Counted from the first letter of the stretch, positions 34,590 through 47,392 are shown. The stretch is DNA of 64,000 nt from Polytrichum commune (GCA_950295325.1 OX485809.1:37205081-37269080), one strand, 5' to 3'. Notes: generated from the sequence alone by a model not told the origin. Numbers and translations are program-made.

Positions 34590-34745
34590 CTTGCAAAATG
34601 ACCCCAATTTGCAAGCCAACCTCAACTTCCAAGCCGGCCCTACCAACAAATCATCCGTTTTGCAGGATGGGTGGGGCACTTTTGCAAGCCGCCTCTCACA
34701 ATATAAGTTCAAGTCATCCGTTTTTGAGGATGGGTGGTGATGCTC
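34590..34745. mobile_element. Foldback MITE-like segment
   Basis: Contains 'tcatccgtttt(g/t)caggatgggtgg' twice and ends AGGATGGGTGGTGATGCTC, the reverse complement of 9308-9326. Its left limit is unclear. Confidence 0.4.
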
Positions 34746-34969
34746 GTGTACACACATTGAAGTTGCCGCAGAATCATGGTCCGTTTTAGAAATGGCACTT
34801 CACCATTATGACGGCGGTCTAGTGCACGGCTAGAGGGTGGTTAACCGCTTACGGTATTTCTACCTTAGTACACTCTTATTAATCACGTTTGCTCTCAAGT
34901 TCATGGTAATCTCACTCCTTTGAGGCCTACACAGGATTGAAGCCTTCTCTCTGTCACTTACGCCCATTC

Positions 34970-36375
34970 GGCGGCCTTGTGCTGTACTTGTTCCGGATAA
35001 ATTGCCGCCCGAATTGCAGGAGTCAAAGAGCCGAGACGGCATCTTCATTAGATATTTAGACAAGAAGAAGGATATCGGGTATGGGATCCCCTCAAGCAAC
35101 AGGTCATTACCACACGGGATTTGGAAGTTGATGAAGGTGCGTTTCTGCAGATTGCTAAACTTTAAAGCATGGGTCTCCGATTCTTCTACTCCAATGCCAA
35201 CATTGCTCCCTGAAATTGCTCTTCTGACAACCCTCCTAGAGCAGTTCCTTCGGTAGTTCAGGTTCCTCCGATTCCACCAGATACAACCCCTTCTCCTCCT
35301 CTTCCTGATTCCTCATGGGCTCCAACTTCTCCTTCTCATAACACTGGTGACTCTATTTCATCCTCCTTTGCCTGTTCACCTATATGTCAATGTTGATATT
35401 CCTATGGCATCAACCTCTCCTATATAATCAACTCTGCCTCCCGCAGCAGCTTCATCGGAAAGGACTTCTCATCGACCTGACCGATACGGCGGTTGACATT
35501 ATAGTTTCACAGCCATGGCCGGTACTTTAGCCCCTGTGCCGAAAACCTAAAAAGAGGCTTCAAAATCTGTACATGCTAAAGAATGGAGGGCTGCCATGGA
35601 TGCAGAATTTGATGCATTAATCGCCAGTGATACATGGGAATTACGATTACTGCCTCAAGGCAAACAACGCATTGAGTGTAAATGGATATATGGATACAAA
35701 ACCAAGCGTGATGGTAGCCTTGGATAATTCAGAGCTCGATTGGTGGCGAATCGATGCAGCCCAACACTGGGTATGGATTTCCAGGAAACTTTTTCTCCTA
35801 CGGTAAAGTACGAGAGAAAAATATTGGCCCTTGCAGTTGCAGCTACTATGGATATGGAACTCCGCCAGTTTCATATCATGACAGCATTTGTAAACGCTCT
35901 ACTTCAAACGGAGATCTGTATGCAACAAGTGCCTGGTATGTGGATATCCTTTGGAAGCATTTGATCTGCTGCTTGAGGAAAGCCCTCTATGGGTTGCGAC
36001 AATCAAGCTGCGCATGGACTCACAGAATTGATGCATTGTCGAAAGCTTACCCAATTTCCTGCAGATATATAGTTGTGTTAACTTTCAGATCATCAAGGCA
36101 CCAGACTACTAATCATGTTATTTATGGATCATGGGCTCATAGTTTCAAATAGCTCTGCTCAGACGGATTCTGTATCGGACTTCATGAAAGATGTATTCAT
36201 CACGAAAGTCAAGATGAACCCTGAGTCATATGTTGGGATTCACATCCATTGAGCCAGGTCCCATAGTATCATCTACGTCAACCAGAAACTCTATTTTCAA
36301 TACTAACAACTTGTTTCAGAAATCGAAGTTTCAGGATTGTCAGCCTGTTTCTTCTCCTGCAGAACCTGGTGCTCA
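34970..36375 (+). mobile_element. Ty1/copia retrotransposon fossil (pol region)
   Basis: Translated fragments in more than one frame match copia pol: the region leading into reverse transcriptase, then WRAAMDAEFDAL, the IECKWIYGYKTKRDG and ARLV segments, and further reverse-transcriptase-like stretches. The copy is clearly broken in several places and incomplete, and no LTR pair was recognised, so it is an old relic. Its 3' part is interrupted by the MITE at 36376-37508; a short piece resumes at about 37512 before another MITE begins at 37540. Confidence 0.75.
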
Positions 36376-36787
36376 GGGGCGGTTTACACTATGGACCATG
36401 AAGTCGTCCCACGTAAGAGGCCTGTTTTGCGTGGGACGACTTCATGGGACGACTTCCATGGTCCGAGTTACTAAAATATTAGTGTTCATGGTTCATGGGC
36501 CCTTCACTAGGTGTAAACCAAATGTGGACCATGAAGAATGACCATGCACCAAAAAGTGGAGGTGCTGATCTTTTTAATACATGCCCAAAAAGGGCAATTT
36601 TGAAAAAAAATTAAGTTTGATCATTCCTTGTCTTCTCTTGGGCTTCACTTGTCTTCACTTCTTGTTAAATGTGTCGAAGATGTGGCTTGCAAATCTTCTC
36701 ACAACAATTTTTTTTAAATAAAATTAAATGAGCAATTTAATTTGTACATGCTCAATGTAATTTACATGTGACATGTACCTTGTGTTG

Positions 36788-36910
36788 TCACTACACTAAA
36801 TAGGATATTTAGTGTTTGATTATATTTAATGTTGTTACCACCCTACCTTGCTCAAGACTAATTTTCAATTCTTTGATAATTAATGTTAGAAGATTTCCCA
36901 TGGCACTTCT
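36788..36910 (+). mobile_element. CACTA-like MITE fragment nested in copy B
   Basis: Begins CACTACACTAAATAGGATAT and continues with 'ttgttaccaccctaccttgctc', as in 8695-8876 (reverse) and 52811-53136. Only the left end is present. Confidence 0.6.
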
Positions 36911-36945
36911 TTTGACTACCCTGATCTACAATCACTAAACCACTA

Positions 36946-37098
36946 CAGATTTTTGTTTTTTGTTTTGCAACTGCATTTTGTAAGAATATTGGGGTGTGTA
37001 ATATACCGTTGGAAAGGTATTTTCAAGACCTTTCCAACGGTATATTACAAGCCCCAAATTCCAAACATTTCATTTGGTAGACCAAAAAAACAAATCTG
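36946..37098. mobile_element. Small foldback element nested in copy B
   Basis: Outer ends CAGATTTTTGTTTTTT and (complement) CAGATTTGTTTTTTTGG enclose a strong central hairpin at 36991-37055 whose arms contain 'taatataccgttggaaaggt'. No coding sequence. Confidence 0.65.
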
Positions 37099-37539
37099 CA
37101 CTTGAATTCTTGAGTTCTAGATGTCCCGCGTTGTTTGGTGAAACACGTGTGAGCCGGTTTAAGGGGTAGGGCAAGGTAGTGCTAGTATGTCTCATGGGCT
37201 GTGGTATAATTAAGGCGCTTAAAAGGTAGATTCATTAAAAGTTTATTGAAATGGTATTTCTCTGACATGGGCCCTTGCCTTTTCCTACCAGACCACCTCT
37301 CTTGCATCTCTCAACGCAAAACCCGTTGGACCATGTCAGTGCATTTATTAGGCCTTAAAAATTATATTTTGGGGACCTCGACCTCCATGGTCCCTCTACC
37401 ATTTTTTCCTTAGTGTAAACCGAAGTTGTCCCGGGAGAACTTCAACAGCCAATCAGCTGCCTTGCAGAGCCCTGGTCCAACTTCATGGTCCATAGTGTAA
37501 ACCGCCCCTCAGTACATTCAACTTCTAATGCCACACTAA

Positions 37540-38050
37540 TGCCCCCTCCCCACTTGACATTAGCTAAGCCTAAAAGTGGGTTCTTAAAAATGAGCGTTCA
37601 CACCATCGACATTATCTAGTGCCGAGCCTAGTTGGAAAATGATGTGGCATGGCTTAAAAGTGGAGGTTTTAAGCTAAAACTACCGACCCTCCCATTAGTA
37701 CCTAGACATGAGGCAAGAATGTAGGACTTCTAAAAGTGTTGCCTCCCGCTCTTGTGATTGGTTGCTTTTAGTCTTAGCTATGAGGGCACGAGGAGCTCCA
37801 TTAACAAAAACCGATGATAAGTATTAAGGCATTTGGGGATGGGACAAAAACTATCCAACATTCATTGGTTGGTAGATAAAACAATTAACATGTGTGAAAG
37901 CTACTTAACTAAAACCTACTTGGAAATCTCCGGAGCAAATTCTTGTAGGTGCATTGGGATAGCCGGACGTGTCCACTATAACTGAGGGAGCTTTACCCGG
38001 GTTTTAGGGAAGTCTTTGGTTATTTGCTGATGTCAAGTGGGGAGGGGGCA
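37540..38050 (+). mobile_element. Tourist-like MITE with TAA target duplication
   Basis: A 511-bp element with ends TGCCCCCTCCCCACTTGACA and the same sequence inverted at the right, flanked by TAA (37537-37539, 38051-38053). It is the best-preserved member of the family that makes the foldback at 4868-6159. Confidence 0.85.
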
Positions 38051-38053
38051 TAA

Positions 38054-39655
38054 ATATTGTATTTATTGTTGCTTTCTATTTTGTAATTACACAATGTTAT
38101 AACTATTTACTGCATAACTTATTTCTTTTTCTTACAAAGGTCAAGTTGGCGGTTTGAACATTATAGAATATTAACATCTTCACTTGGTTAAACTTTACAT
38201 TGATAGTAAAAAGATATAGCATACTGTTACTCCAAACCATTATTGACACTAAATACAATATTTAGTGTAGTGATAAAATCTTGGATATTGTTTTTCCAAC
38301 AATATAGTTATAGCTAGAATACAAAGCGTTTCAGTAAGTATTCCTTAACACAACAACAAATCGTTGATACTCTGACTAAGGTAGTTACACCAAATCAATC
38401 TTGACGTTTGCGAGCACTCTTGACACTCACTACTTAGTATTAAAGTAGGAGTATTAGTATTCCAATACCCGTAGTGACTTATCGATGAGTGAGAGTTTTG
38501 AGCTAGTTGTTATGAGGTTTTTAGATAGTTTAGGGTTATGATTAGTAAGTAGTTGGTGCATTAGTAGGTAGTTCATAAAACTAAGAAAAGATGATACTAG
38601 AAGCTTCCAAAAGATACGAAAGCATTGATAGTCACTACAAGTTAGAGATGAGTAGAGCATGACGGTGCTATATACCTGTATCATCACCATTTTGTTGTAT
38701 ATTGTAATCATTTACATTAATCACTATATTTAAGTGATTGATGACTGTATGAGGAGTTAAGTGTGTTTAGAGATCAAAATCTTGAAGACTATTCACTTGT
38801 ACAGTCCACTACTTTCAAAGTATGTACTAAGAATTCACCAATTTCTTTTTGCATTTTAAAAAAACTAAATGAACCCGCTAGAATATACTACTATAAGGCA
38901 TCCATAGAGATGAATCTCAGATTCCTTCCATATTTTGGACAGATTAGGTTCATTTATTTTATATTTATTGATAGTAATCACCATATTGGCTACTTCAGAG
39001 ATTGCACTCATTAGATGTTGCTTCCTCATTCCTCATGTTAGAAAGTGTTACTACGTAATCCTATGTAGGAGGGATAGAAAAGCCTACACAGGCGGTGAAT
39101 AACTTGACCAAGATTGGGCTTGCAAATTAGGGTTGCTTTTTGCACTCGTCACCTATTTGAGAGTCGGTCACAGTCACTGGCTCCACCTAACTAGTCAAAA
39201 GACGGAACACCAAGACCTTCCAAAGACGTGTCACTTGACATATCATTCCCAAATGATTCATCACTTGACATTTGAAATACAAAATACTTGTCAACATCTT
39301 ATCACCAAAAATTGTTAGTGAAATATGCTTGGAGCTCCATGCATTCATTTTTGCAACCTTTTTTGGAGGTTACAAGTTATTGAGTTGTATTTGCCTACTA
39401 AAGACCAGGAAGTGGGTTTAACTTTCCAATCACCGTTGATTTATCAAGCATTGCTCTATATTTGATACGTAAATAGATTTTGGTGTCAATTTTTAAGAAG
39501 CACTCAACAATAAAGAAATTTTTCTTTTTTCCTACACAAACTCACAAGTGCATTATTCCAATTTCCACAAAGTAAGGGTTATAATGAAGATAATTTGACT
39601 GCATATTATTTCAATTTGTGCTATTTCTATATGTTGTTGTGATTAAAACAAAAAT
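38054..39655. other. AT-rich intergenic stretch
   Basis: A right-end remnant of the ACACTAAATA-type MITE lies at about 38243-38272. No gene recognised. Confidence 0.4.
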
Positions 39656-39659
39656 TAAA

Positions 39660-40032
39660 ACTACACTAAATATGATATTGAGTGTCATATGGTGTTTTAT
39701 GTCACTATGGTGTCTTTTCAGATTACACTTCTTATGAATAAGTGAACAAATATTGTCATGGATGATGGATGAGTTCATCCATTGGCCAAAACCCTACCTT
39801 CTTATAAGTTGTGATGAAATGTTGTTCTGGATGATTGAAATTTGGATGAAAAATCACTTGGTAAGTGATAGTAATTGCAACACTGGAAATATAAAATCCC
39901 CAAGAAATTTACGAGGAATGACAAACAATGTTGGGTTAGCATTTAGTGGTGGTGACACTATACCGCAATTTACAATTAGTATTCAGGAAGATAATTAGAA
40001 TTGATGACACTAAATATCATATTTAGTGTAGT
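39660..40032 (-). mobile_element. MITE with CTACACTAAATATGATATT ends
   Basis: Ends are ACTACACTAAATATGATATT and its complement with one mismatch. The interior matches 7597-8001 in the opposite orientation ('cttatgaataagtgaacaaatattgtcatgg', 'ggatgagttcatccat'). No clear target duplication. Confidence 0.65.
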
Positions 40033-40425
40033 CAGAGTTCATAAAGCCATCAATTTTAAAACTGTAGTGTCAAAAGACATGTTGAAATTTGACCAACCTG
40101 TTAGAAAATTAATGATATAAAAATTGGCCATCACATGAAAAACATGACCCTTTGTCTCTAATGCTCACTATGAGAAAGGCTCACTATGAGAAAGGCTGCA
40201 CTTTTCTATTGCACCCATGGGCAAACCCAAGTGTTTTTTTTCCTCCCTAGGGATGAATCGGAATCAAAGCATGTAGTTATGGACAGAGGAGGTGTTTGTT
40301 GATCTGATCACCACAAATGGAAATTGTTACTCTTGGCTGCTTCGATTTTGGCACCTATTTGCGGTTGCTTGAAGGCGGTCAATACCAACTACATGAGATG
40401 GTTGCAACCTTTCCCCCTTGCACTC

Positions 40426-40699
40426 GGATCTGTCTAAATACCCCCATCAAGCGTGGCTCGGAGGCCACGTACGGGAGGGGGTGGCTGGGGTGGGGTAAAA
40501 CATGCCCCCTATTTTTTTAATTGGGTGGGGCCTTACTTGATCTCATAGGGGGCTTCCTAAAGTAATTTGGGGCCGCAGGACCCAAATTTAGCAAAAAAAC
40601 CAAAAAAAAATTCCAAGGGGCCAAAACGGGGAGGGCCAGAAAAATGAACCCCACCGAACCTGGCCTCCGCGCCACGCTCGATGGGGGTATTTAGACCCA
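40426..40699. mobile_element. 274-bp TIR element flanked by a 12-bp direct repeat
   Basis: The ends share TCTAAATACCCCCATC and continue as imperfect inverted repeats through 'agcgtggc.cggaggcca'. CCCCTTGCACTC flanks both sides (40414-40425 and 40700-40711). A 9-12 bp duplication with long inverted repeats suggests a Mutator-like MITE; 12 bp is somewhat long for that family. Confidence 0.65.
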
Positions 40700-40729
40700 C
40701 CCCTTGCACTCCAGTTAGTTTAGCCTCTT

Positions 40730-42080
40730 GTTCAAGGCACACATGTTGGGGATATATCCTCCTAGGAGTCTTGTTGGGGCCGTACGTATTTTAAAATGCC
40801 AGTCTTGAAATAAAGATCTATGGGTAGAAGGGAAAAAAATTGGTCTTGACATGTGTCTAACTTTTGGGGAGCTTGATTTCAAGGTTTGGTCCTTCTTTTA
40901 ATGGGGTATAATGTATAAACATATGTAATTATCAAGCATGATCCAAATTGGCAATTTTTGTAAGGCCTAAAATCTTCATGAACGTTTGGAAACATTTCTC
41001 ATCAATAAAAGGGGGGGGGGACCTTGAAACCGAGCTTCTCAAGGTTAGGCACATGTCAAGATTCAAATTCTTTTAGTTTGGTCCACGACCACACTAATCT
41101 CCATTTTGAATCCCAGTGCTTTCACGGGTGTGTGGCATCCCTTCCAAGGACCTCCCCAATAAACTGGCCGGAGGGAATTGTTACACACAAGCATGCATCT
41201 CTCATGCGGAGGCCATGAATGTTTAGACCAACTTCAAGACAAAGATCGGTGGGACAAGGTAAAATAATTGTGGCCAAGTTCTTGACATGTGCCCAACCTT
41301 GTGGAGCTTGGTTTCACAAGTTGGTCCCTCTTTTATTGGCGTGTACAAATGTTCATTTTCAACTTCAATTCTAGACAATGGTTTTGTAAGACTTGATACC
41401 TCAATTTTTTTCAATTGGAGTTGAATATGTACCATTTTAACAAACAAAAAAAAGACCAACCTTGAAACCAAGCTCCTTAAGCATAGGCACATGTCAAGAC
41501 CAAAATTCTTTTACCTTGGCCTACCAATCTCTGTTTTGAATCCATCGTTTTCAAACTTGTGTGGCCTTCCCTTCAGTTTTGTCCCCTTGTTCAAGGCATA
41601 TATGTTGGGGATATATGCTCTTGTGAGTCATATTGGGGCGACATACATTTGAATACTTTGGTATTCAAACAAAGATCGGTAGGCAAAAGTAAAATAGTGT
41701 TGGTCCTGATCATGTGTCTAACTTTTGGTGAGTTTGGTTCAAAGTTTACTAGTTCTTTTTCTACTGGTTATAGACATATAAAGGTTTGTTTCCAAACTTG
41801 GTCTCAGATAATAATTTTGTAAGGTTTAAAACCTCCATTTGCAATCAGAGTTGAAAACAAACATTCCTAAGCAAAACAAAAGGGGGAACAACCTTGAAAC
41901 CAAGCTTCTCAACGTTAGGTACATGTCAAGGCCAAAAAAAATTTACCTTGATCCACTGATCTCTATTTCTAAATTGGCGTTTTCATATGTATGTGGCCTC
42001 TCCTTCAAGGAACTCTCCAACAAACTAACGAGAGAGAATCATTGCATACAAACGTACACCTCTCATCATTCAACATGAAA
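40730..42080. repeat. Tandem array of imperfect foldback units, about 0.43 kb each
   Basis: Three units start near 40770, 41225 and 41640 with 'caaagatcggt.gg.a...aaaat' and 'cttgacatgtg.c.aacttttgg.gagcttggtttcaa'. Each ends with the inverted form 'aaccttgaaaccaagcttctcaa.gttaggcacatgtcaag' and 'cctctcat'. Each unit can therefore fold on itself. Confidence 0.65.
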
Positions 42081-43700
42081 AATTTGACCCCTTTAGGTTT
42101 GTGGCTTAGTTGAACTCAAATAATGTTGACAAGATTAGATTGGGGTCTTTGAAGTAGACGTTGACAAAATCAATTCAATCAAAGAAACTTACAAAACCCG
42201 GGGCCTACACACTATTTTATGGCTTAGGTACGCTTGCATGTGATAATTTTCTCTCACCCAAAGAACTTAAGTTTGCACCAATTAGCATGCCAAGCATCAA
42301 TATTAGTGATAATGTTTTTTCATGGTTCTAGATGTGATATTTTTCTTCTATTCAAAGGAAGTTGGGCCAAGGATTTGTGGTCTCTATGTAAACTCATCCA
42401 TTAAAAGGTGAGAATTCAACAAACTATTCTACAAGTATCGTGAAAGTTTATGATTATAGATGTCAAATTCTGAAAATGGTATTAGAAACCTCGAATTAGT
42501 CTAGTAGAATCTAGTTGAAATGATTCGACCCCTCAACCTTATAGGGGCTTGGTCATACTGTAACCCCTCTCAATAATATCTTCCGCTTGCATACTAAAAT
42601 ACAAAACTATCATCTCAAGTATCCCAACGTCCTAGTACGCACTAAATACCATAATGTAAATAAATTCTCCCCTTAAAATTCACTATGTTGACAAATAACA
42701 TCATATCGACGATTAGCCAACATGACACTTTGAGACCTCTAGGCACCTAGTTCACCTAGTACACTATTTGCCTTTCGCAAATAGTGTACGTGACACTAAA
42801 TACCATAAACTATGTAGACTGATTTGAGGGCCTCCGATGTCATTTCCGGAGTCAAAATGTTCAAAGACGAGCGTTATTATAGACTGGTTTACTGTGTGCT
42901 TCACATTCCCAATGCACGAGTTTACATGGACCCCACAATTAAAGCTCTAGCCATAAACAAGGTTGAATGGCCAGGGGCTTGAAATAAACGATGCTGCTTG
43001 CCTTCTGGGAGGTAGCAACAGATAAACTGCAATGTTACCATAGGTGCACAAAATTAGTGTGAATAAGCCACCCAACCATGCATGTGATTTGCATGAATAG
43101 TGCATTGCTCTTCCAAATCTATGATCGGGGAGAACCGGCAGTTAGTTACAAATGAACTGGTTGAGTTTGAGAAATAACCGGTTGAAGTTCAAGACTGCAG
43201 GAAAATTACCCATCATTCTACTCTTCTCCCTCTTTAGTATGACACATTTGGGAAACATACAAAAAAAGTCGTATTATTGAGGTGTCATCTTCTCATTCAT
43301 ATGACAAATGGCATAACATTGTCGTACTATTGAGGGAATACAAAAACATAAGTAATATGAGCTTTAAAATATATATAACGAGTTTAAGCAATAAAGACGG
43401 TATGATTTACTAACTTATAACTCCAAGCAAATACAAATATTTTCAAGAACTCTTGAAATAGGAGTCCAAAGATCTTTGGTGTTGCCTACCCAAGTTAGCA
43501 ATTGTCATCTTATTTACATTCCCTACTACTTTTTGAAAACTAATGAGTTCATTGACACCAAAATATAAAGAGTTCTCTAATAAGAAACTCGACAACAATG
43601 ATGCATGACGTTTAGCATCAAGATATTGGTGATACTATATCACCCATGTATAAGACAACATACTACGTAAGAGGCCACTCTAACCCTAACCATGTCCATT
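42081..43700. other. AT-rich intergenic stretch
   Basis: No gene. A single copy of the 76-bp minisatellite unit lies at about 43128-43210. Confidence 0.4.
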
Positions 43701-43703
43701 CTA

Positions 43704-44420
43704 CACTAGTAAGCCTAATTATCATCAAGTTCCCAAGTAGCTCCCAAGTGAAAATGGATGTATTTTAGATGTACATAACATAGATGAAAGGAATTTCAAC
43801 ATTAACTACCTCTTTAATATGACAAAACGGAGATTCTAAATGTCGCATTATCGAGTGCCGCAGTCGTATAAAAGAGGGAGCTTTGAACTAAAAAGTTTGG
43901 TTGCACAAAAATGTGCCGTAATATCAAGGGTGTCGTATGCATGAGGTTAGAGTGTGTTCCAGAGTTCCAATTTCTCAGGAGGATGAGTCAAGTCAGCCTG
44001 CATTTCATTTCAATGTATAAGAAGGATTCACAAGTTGCTTGCACTTTCTCTATAACATCATTGGACGCCCTTGCATGGCTGCTACGTGTGTAGAAAGAAT
44101 GAAAAAATACACCCGTATCTAAGTAAGCCCGTATCTACACTAGTAAATCTAATTATCATTAAGTTCTCAAGTAGCTTCCAAGTGAAAATGGACATATTTT
44201 AGATCTACATAACATAGATGAAAGGGATTGTAGCACTAACTACCTCTTTAATATGACAAAATGGAGATTCTAAATGTCGCATTATTGAGTGCCATAGTTG
44301 TATACAAGAGGGAGCTTGGTTGCACAACAAAGTGTTGTAATATTGAGGGTGTCGTATTAACAAGGTCAGACTGTAGAGGAATCTATAGAATATGCCCCAA
44401 TTTAGTAAAGGAAAACCGCA
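43704..44420. repeat. Direct duplication of about 0.43 kb
   Basis: About 43704-43990 and 44130-44395 share 'acactagtaa.cctaattatcat.aagtt', 'acataacatagatgaaagg', 'aactacctctttaatatgacaaaa.ggagattctaaatgtcgcatta' and 'agggtgtcgtat'. The sequence just after the second copy (44386-44510) matches 3971-4095, so the repeat is dispersed. Confidence 0.6.
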
Positions 44421-44479
44421 GGATGTCGTCAACATGTAACCGGTTGGGCTTGCAAACACTAGGATCTCAAACCGATTAA

Positions 44480-45555
44480 CTTATGCCCAAAAATCTCCCC
44501 CATCACTGCTCCAAATGCCCCTGCTGCTGTTCCACAGATCAGGTCGCATCTGCATTTGTCGACAGTAGTATAGTATATTATGAAACAGGCTCCCATGCAG
44601 TCGGAGAAGCAGCTGAGCTAGGGAAGCATCAGCTGGGCATTGGTGGTAGTAATAACAAATATGGGCTTCACATGAATAACTTAATAACCAGGTCCCCACT
44701 TTCCTCCCTTGAACCGGGATCGAGGATTTTGTTGAGTGGAGTTCCCCTTTGACCTGTGCACTGAAACTACAGTAGCTTAATAGAGTGTGCATAACAGTCG
44801 GCCCATGAATACGTTACCCATTGTAAACAAAAACATGCATTCTTAACAGTACTTGGCGATGTGGGCTCTCATAATATGTCAATCTGGAGATGAGTTCCCT
44901 TGCGCAGCTTTTCGAGCATCTGACTGTTATGTTCGGAGGGTGCACAGAACAAGAGCCGAGTGATGTTATGTTTTCGTGCATTTGTCAATGGTTGATTGAG
45001 GTCAGTGTAGATTGTGAGAAAGAAACTTCTTACACAGAAGCGGAGAGAGGGAATGAATGCATACAAGCATACCTCTCATGCATCCAACATCCAAGCTTTG
45101 AAATAGTATGCACCCCGGATGTGTCTAATTATAAGTAACTTAACATTGAAGTTAGTTTGAATGACCCCGAATTAGTCTACATTATTTATGGTATTATGTG
45201 TCATGTATAATATTTGCGAAGGGCCTAAACTAGGTGTTTAGAAGTCTCAAAGTGTCACGTCTGCTAATTACCAATATGATATTTTTCGTCCACATAAGTA
45301 ACCTTTTAAAGTATAAAATTATCTACATCATGACATTTAGCATAGAACGGTGTTGGATACTTGAGAAGATAGTTTTGCATTTTAGTATGCAAAGGCAAGG
45401 TATTATTGAGCACACTAATGACAAGTGTCATATGTTTACATTTTAGTATGTAAAGAGGACGGTATTCTTGAACATGCTAATGCCAAGTGTCATTTGTGTA
45501 CACTATAATGAACTTGTGAAACATGCAAAGGGAAGTTACCAGAGCATAGATCAAG
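44480..45555. other. Intergenic stretch
   Basis: No gene supported. About 44696-44775 resembles 49630-49697 ('gaaccggga.cg...ttgt.gagt...ccctttgacc'), an unexplained low-copy repeat. Confidence 0.35.
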
Positions 45556-45559
45556 AGGA

Positions 45560-46460
45560 AATTTCACAATGCTAATGATCGACATGAACACTGAAAACCC
45601 TGAAATTCAAAACCCTTACGAATCCTCGAGGAGCTCTCTACAACTTGCTTGGATTAGTTCTTTGTGCTACTTCCAACACCTGCAAATGGTCCAGAATATA
45701 GGCTCCGGGTGTCACTCTACATCTGAGATCAATTTTTGTATACCTGCCAAAATTGAGGCCAGGGAAGAACTATGTGGAGAGAAACGAGACAAAGATAGCA
45801 ATGAAAACTTTGAAATCCTTATAATCTACATGAAAGTTGGCAAGCTTGAAATTTGAGATTCAAACTTACCACCCTCACCCAACTGCTCTCAGAATAGGAA
45901 AAATGGAGGCGGAACTTTGATTTTCAAAATGAATGGGGAAAGGTTCAGAGAGGAGATTGAAGAAGCCTTGAGGAGGAGCGTTCAATGACCTATTGGGAAT
46001 GATTATTCTTCATGCCACTTCCAACACTTGCGAACGGTCTATAATATGATCTTGACATTATTTAATGTTCTAACAACTCACAGTAAAATATATTGCACAA
46101 AAAGTTGTAAACCCAGCAAAACGAAGGTCAGGGAAGGAAATGTGCGAGAAGAAAGAGTCAAAATAGCAAGGAAACTTCAGAATCCTATTGCATCTACATG
46201 AATAGAGTAAATCCTGAACGTTGATCGATGTCTCTGATATTTTCCCACTCAAATGGAGCACGAAAAAATCCTCACTCAGCTACTCTTCCCCCCCCCCCCC
46301 CCCCCCCAAAAGAAAAAGAAAAAGAAAAAGACGAGCATATGGGTGAAATTTAAAGAGGAGACTGAAGAATCCTTGAAGAACTCTCAATACCCTCTCAGAT
46401 CAATTCTTCGTTCTACTTCTAAGACCTACAAATGGTCCATAATCTTTACACCCTAACCCC
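45560..46460. repeat. Degenerate tandem repeat, 0.35-0.4 kb unit
   Basis: Three copies of 'gattc/agttctt.gt.ctacttccaacacctgcaaatggtc.ataat' near 45655, 46005 and 46400. They are separated by shared 'aggtcagggaaggaa.tgtg.gagaaga' and 'tctacatga' segments. A C run of about 20 bases followed by (aaaag)n lies at about 46288-46330. Confidence 0.6.
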
Positions 46461-47229
46461 AAGTCGCACAAAATCCTTACACCCCAGCTTTCAAGTTGCA
46501 CTAAATTCATACACCCTAACCTTGAAGTCACAACGATATGAACACTGATACAAAAACTTCAAACCCTACCAAACAAGGGATCACGAGTTGAAATTGCCTA
46601 ACACCTTAATTGCCAACAAATCGAATGTCAAAACATGAGGAAGTAATTTATTTGACACTGGAATTATTTATGTACCATGCTACAAAATCTTTGCATCGAG
46701 CAAACTCTCAAGCACATGACGAGTCATTAGGGTAGCTTTGCAACCCATATAAGGGCCACTTCATACTTGGGGCTAGATTGAGGGACGGTTCAAACTCCAA
46801 AAAAATTGCTCAATAGGATCACTCTGTTTCATCAAATGTGGCCCAAGGGCTTTATACTAGGGTTGGGTCCAAACACTCACTCATCCCATGTGCCGTCTTA
46901 GGTGACACAATTTTGGCGCCAAACCTTCGGGCTTGCTTGATGAAATTGGGATGAGCTTTTCCTTGGCATGAACTCTCAACATGGGTTGGATTGGGCTTAT
47001 CCATTGGATAATGAGCACCTCTACAGTCGGTCCATAAAAGGTTAATTCTCTTCACTACACTTTACCCTCAAGAACATCAAGACCTAAAATCGGGCCTCAC
47101 CACTTTACATGTGAGAAGGTTGGGCCCGCAAAGGTTGATAAAGTTGGGCCGGATTGAGGGCTTGATTGCACATGAATCGGGCCGGTGCTCGGGGCGGCCA
47201 CAAGTTATGTATAAATTGGCCCTAAGAGT
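46461..47229. other. Intergenic stretch, nothing recognised
   Basis: No gene or bounded element supported. Confidence 0.35.
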
Positions 47230-47392
47230 AGGCGACAAGAGCAAGTAGAGTTTTGGCCAATCGATGAACTTGGATTTATTAACCATCATCCATGACAATA
47301 TTTGTACACATATTCATAAGAAGTATCATCAAAATAGTCACCATAATGACATTAAACACCATATGACACTAAATACAATATTTAGTGTAGTT
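47230..47392 (+). mobile_element. Right-end remnant of the ACACTAAATA-type MITE
   Basis: Shares 'catcatccatgacaatatttg', 'tattcataagaagt' and the terminal 'gacactaaatacaatatttagtgtag' with 7597-8001 and 39660-40032. The left end is missing. Confidence 0.55.

Larger units (their letters stand above)
36376..37508 (+). mobile_element. PIF/Harbinger-like non-autonomous element, copy B
   Basis: Terminal repeats GGGGCGGTTTACACTATGGA and (complement) GGGGCGGTTTACACTATGGA agree exactly over 20 bases, flanked by TCA on both sides (36373-36375, 37509-37511). It is homologous to copy A at 6380-7340. Relative to copy A it carries an extra block at about 36788-37098, made of a CACTA-like MITE fragment and a small foldback. 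It lies inside the copia fossil. The TCA target differs from the usual TWA. Confidence 0.85.
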
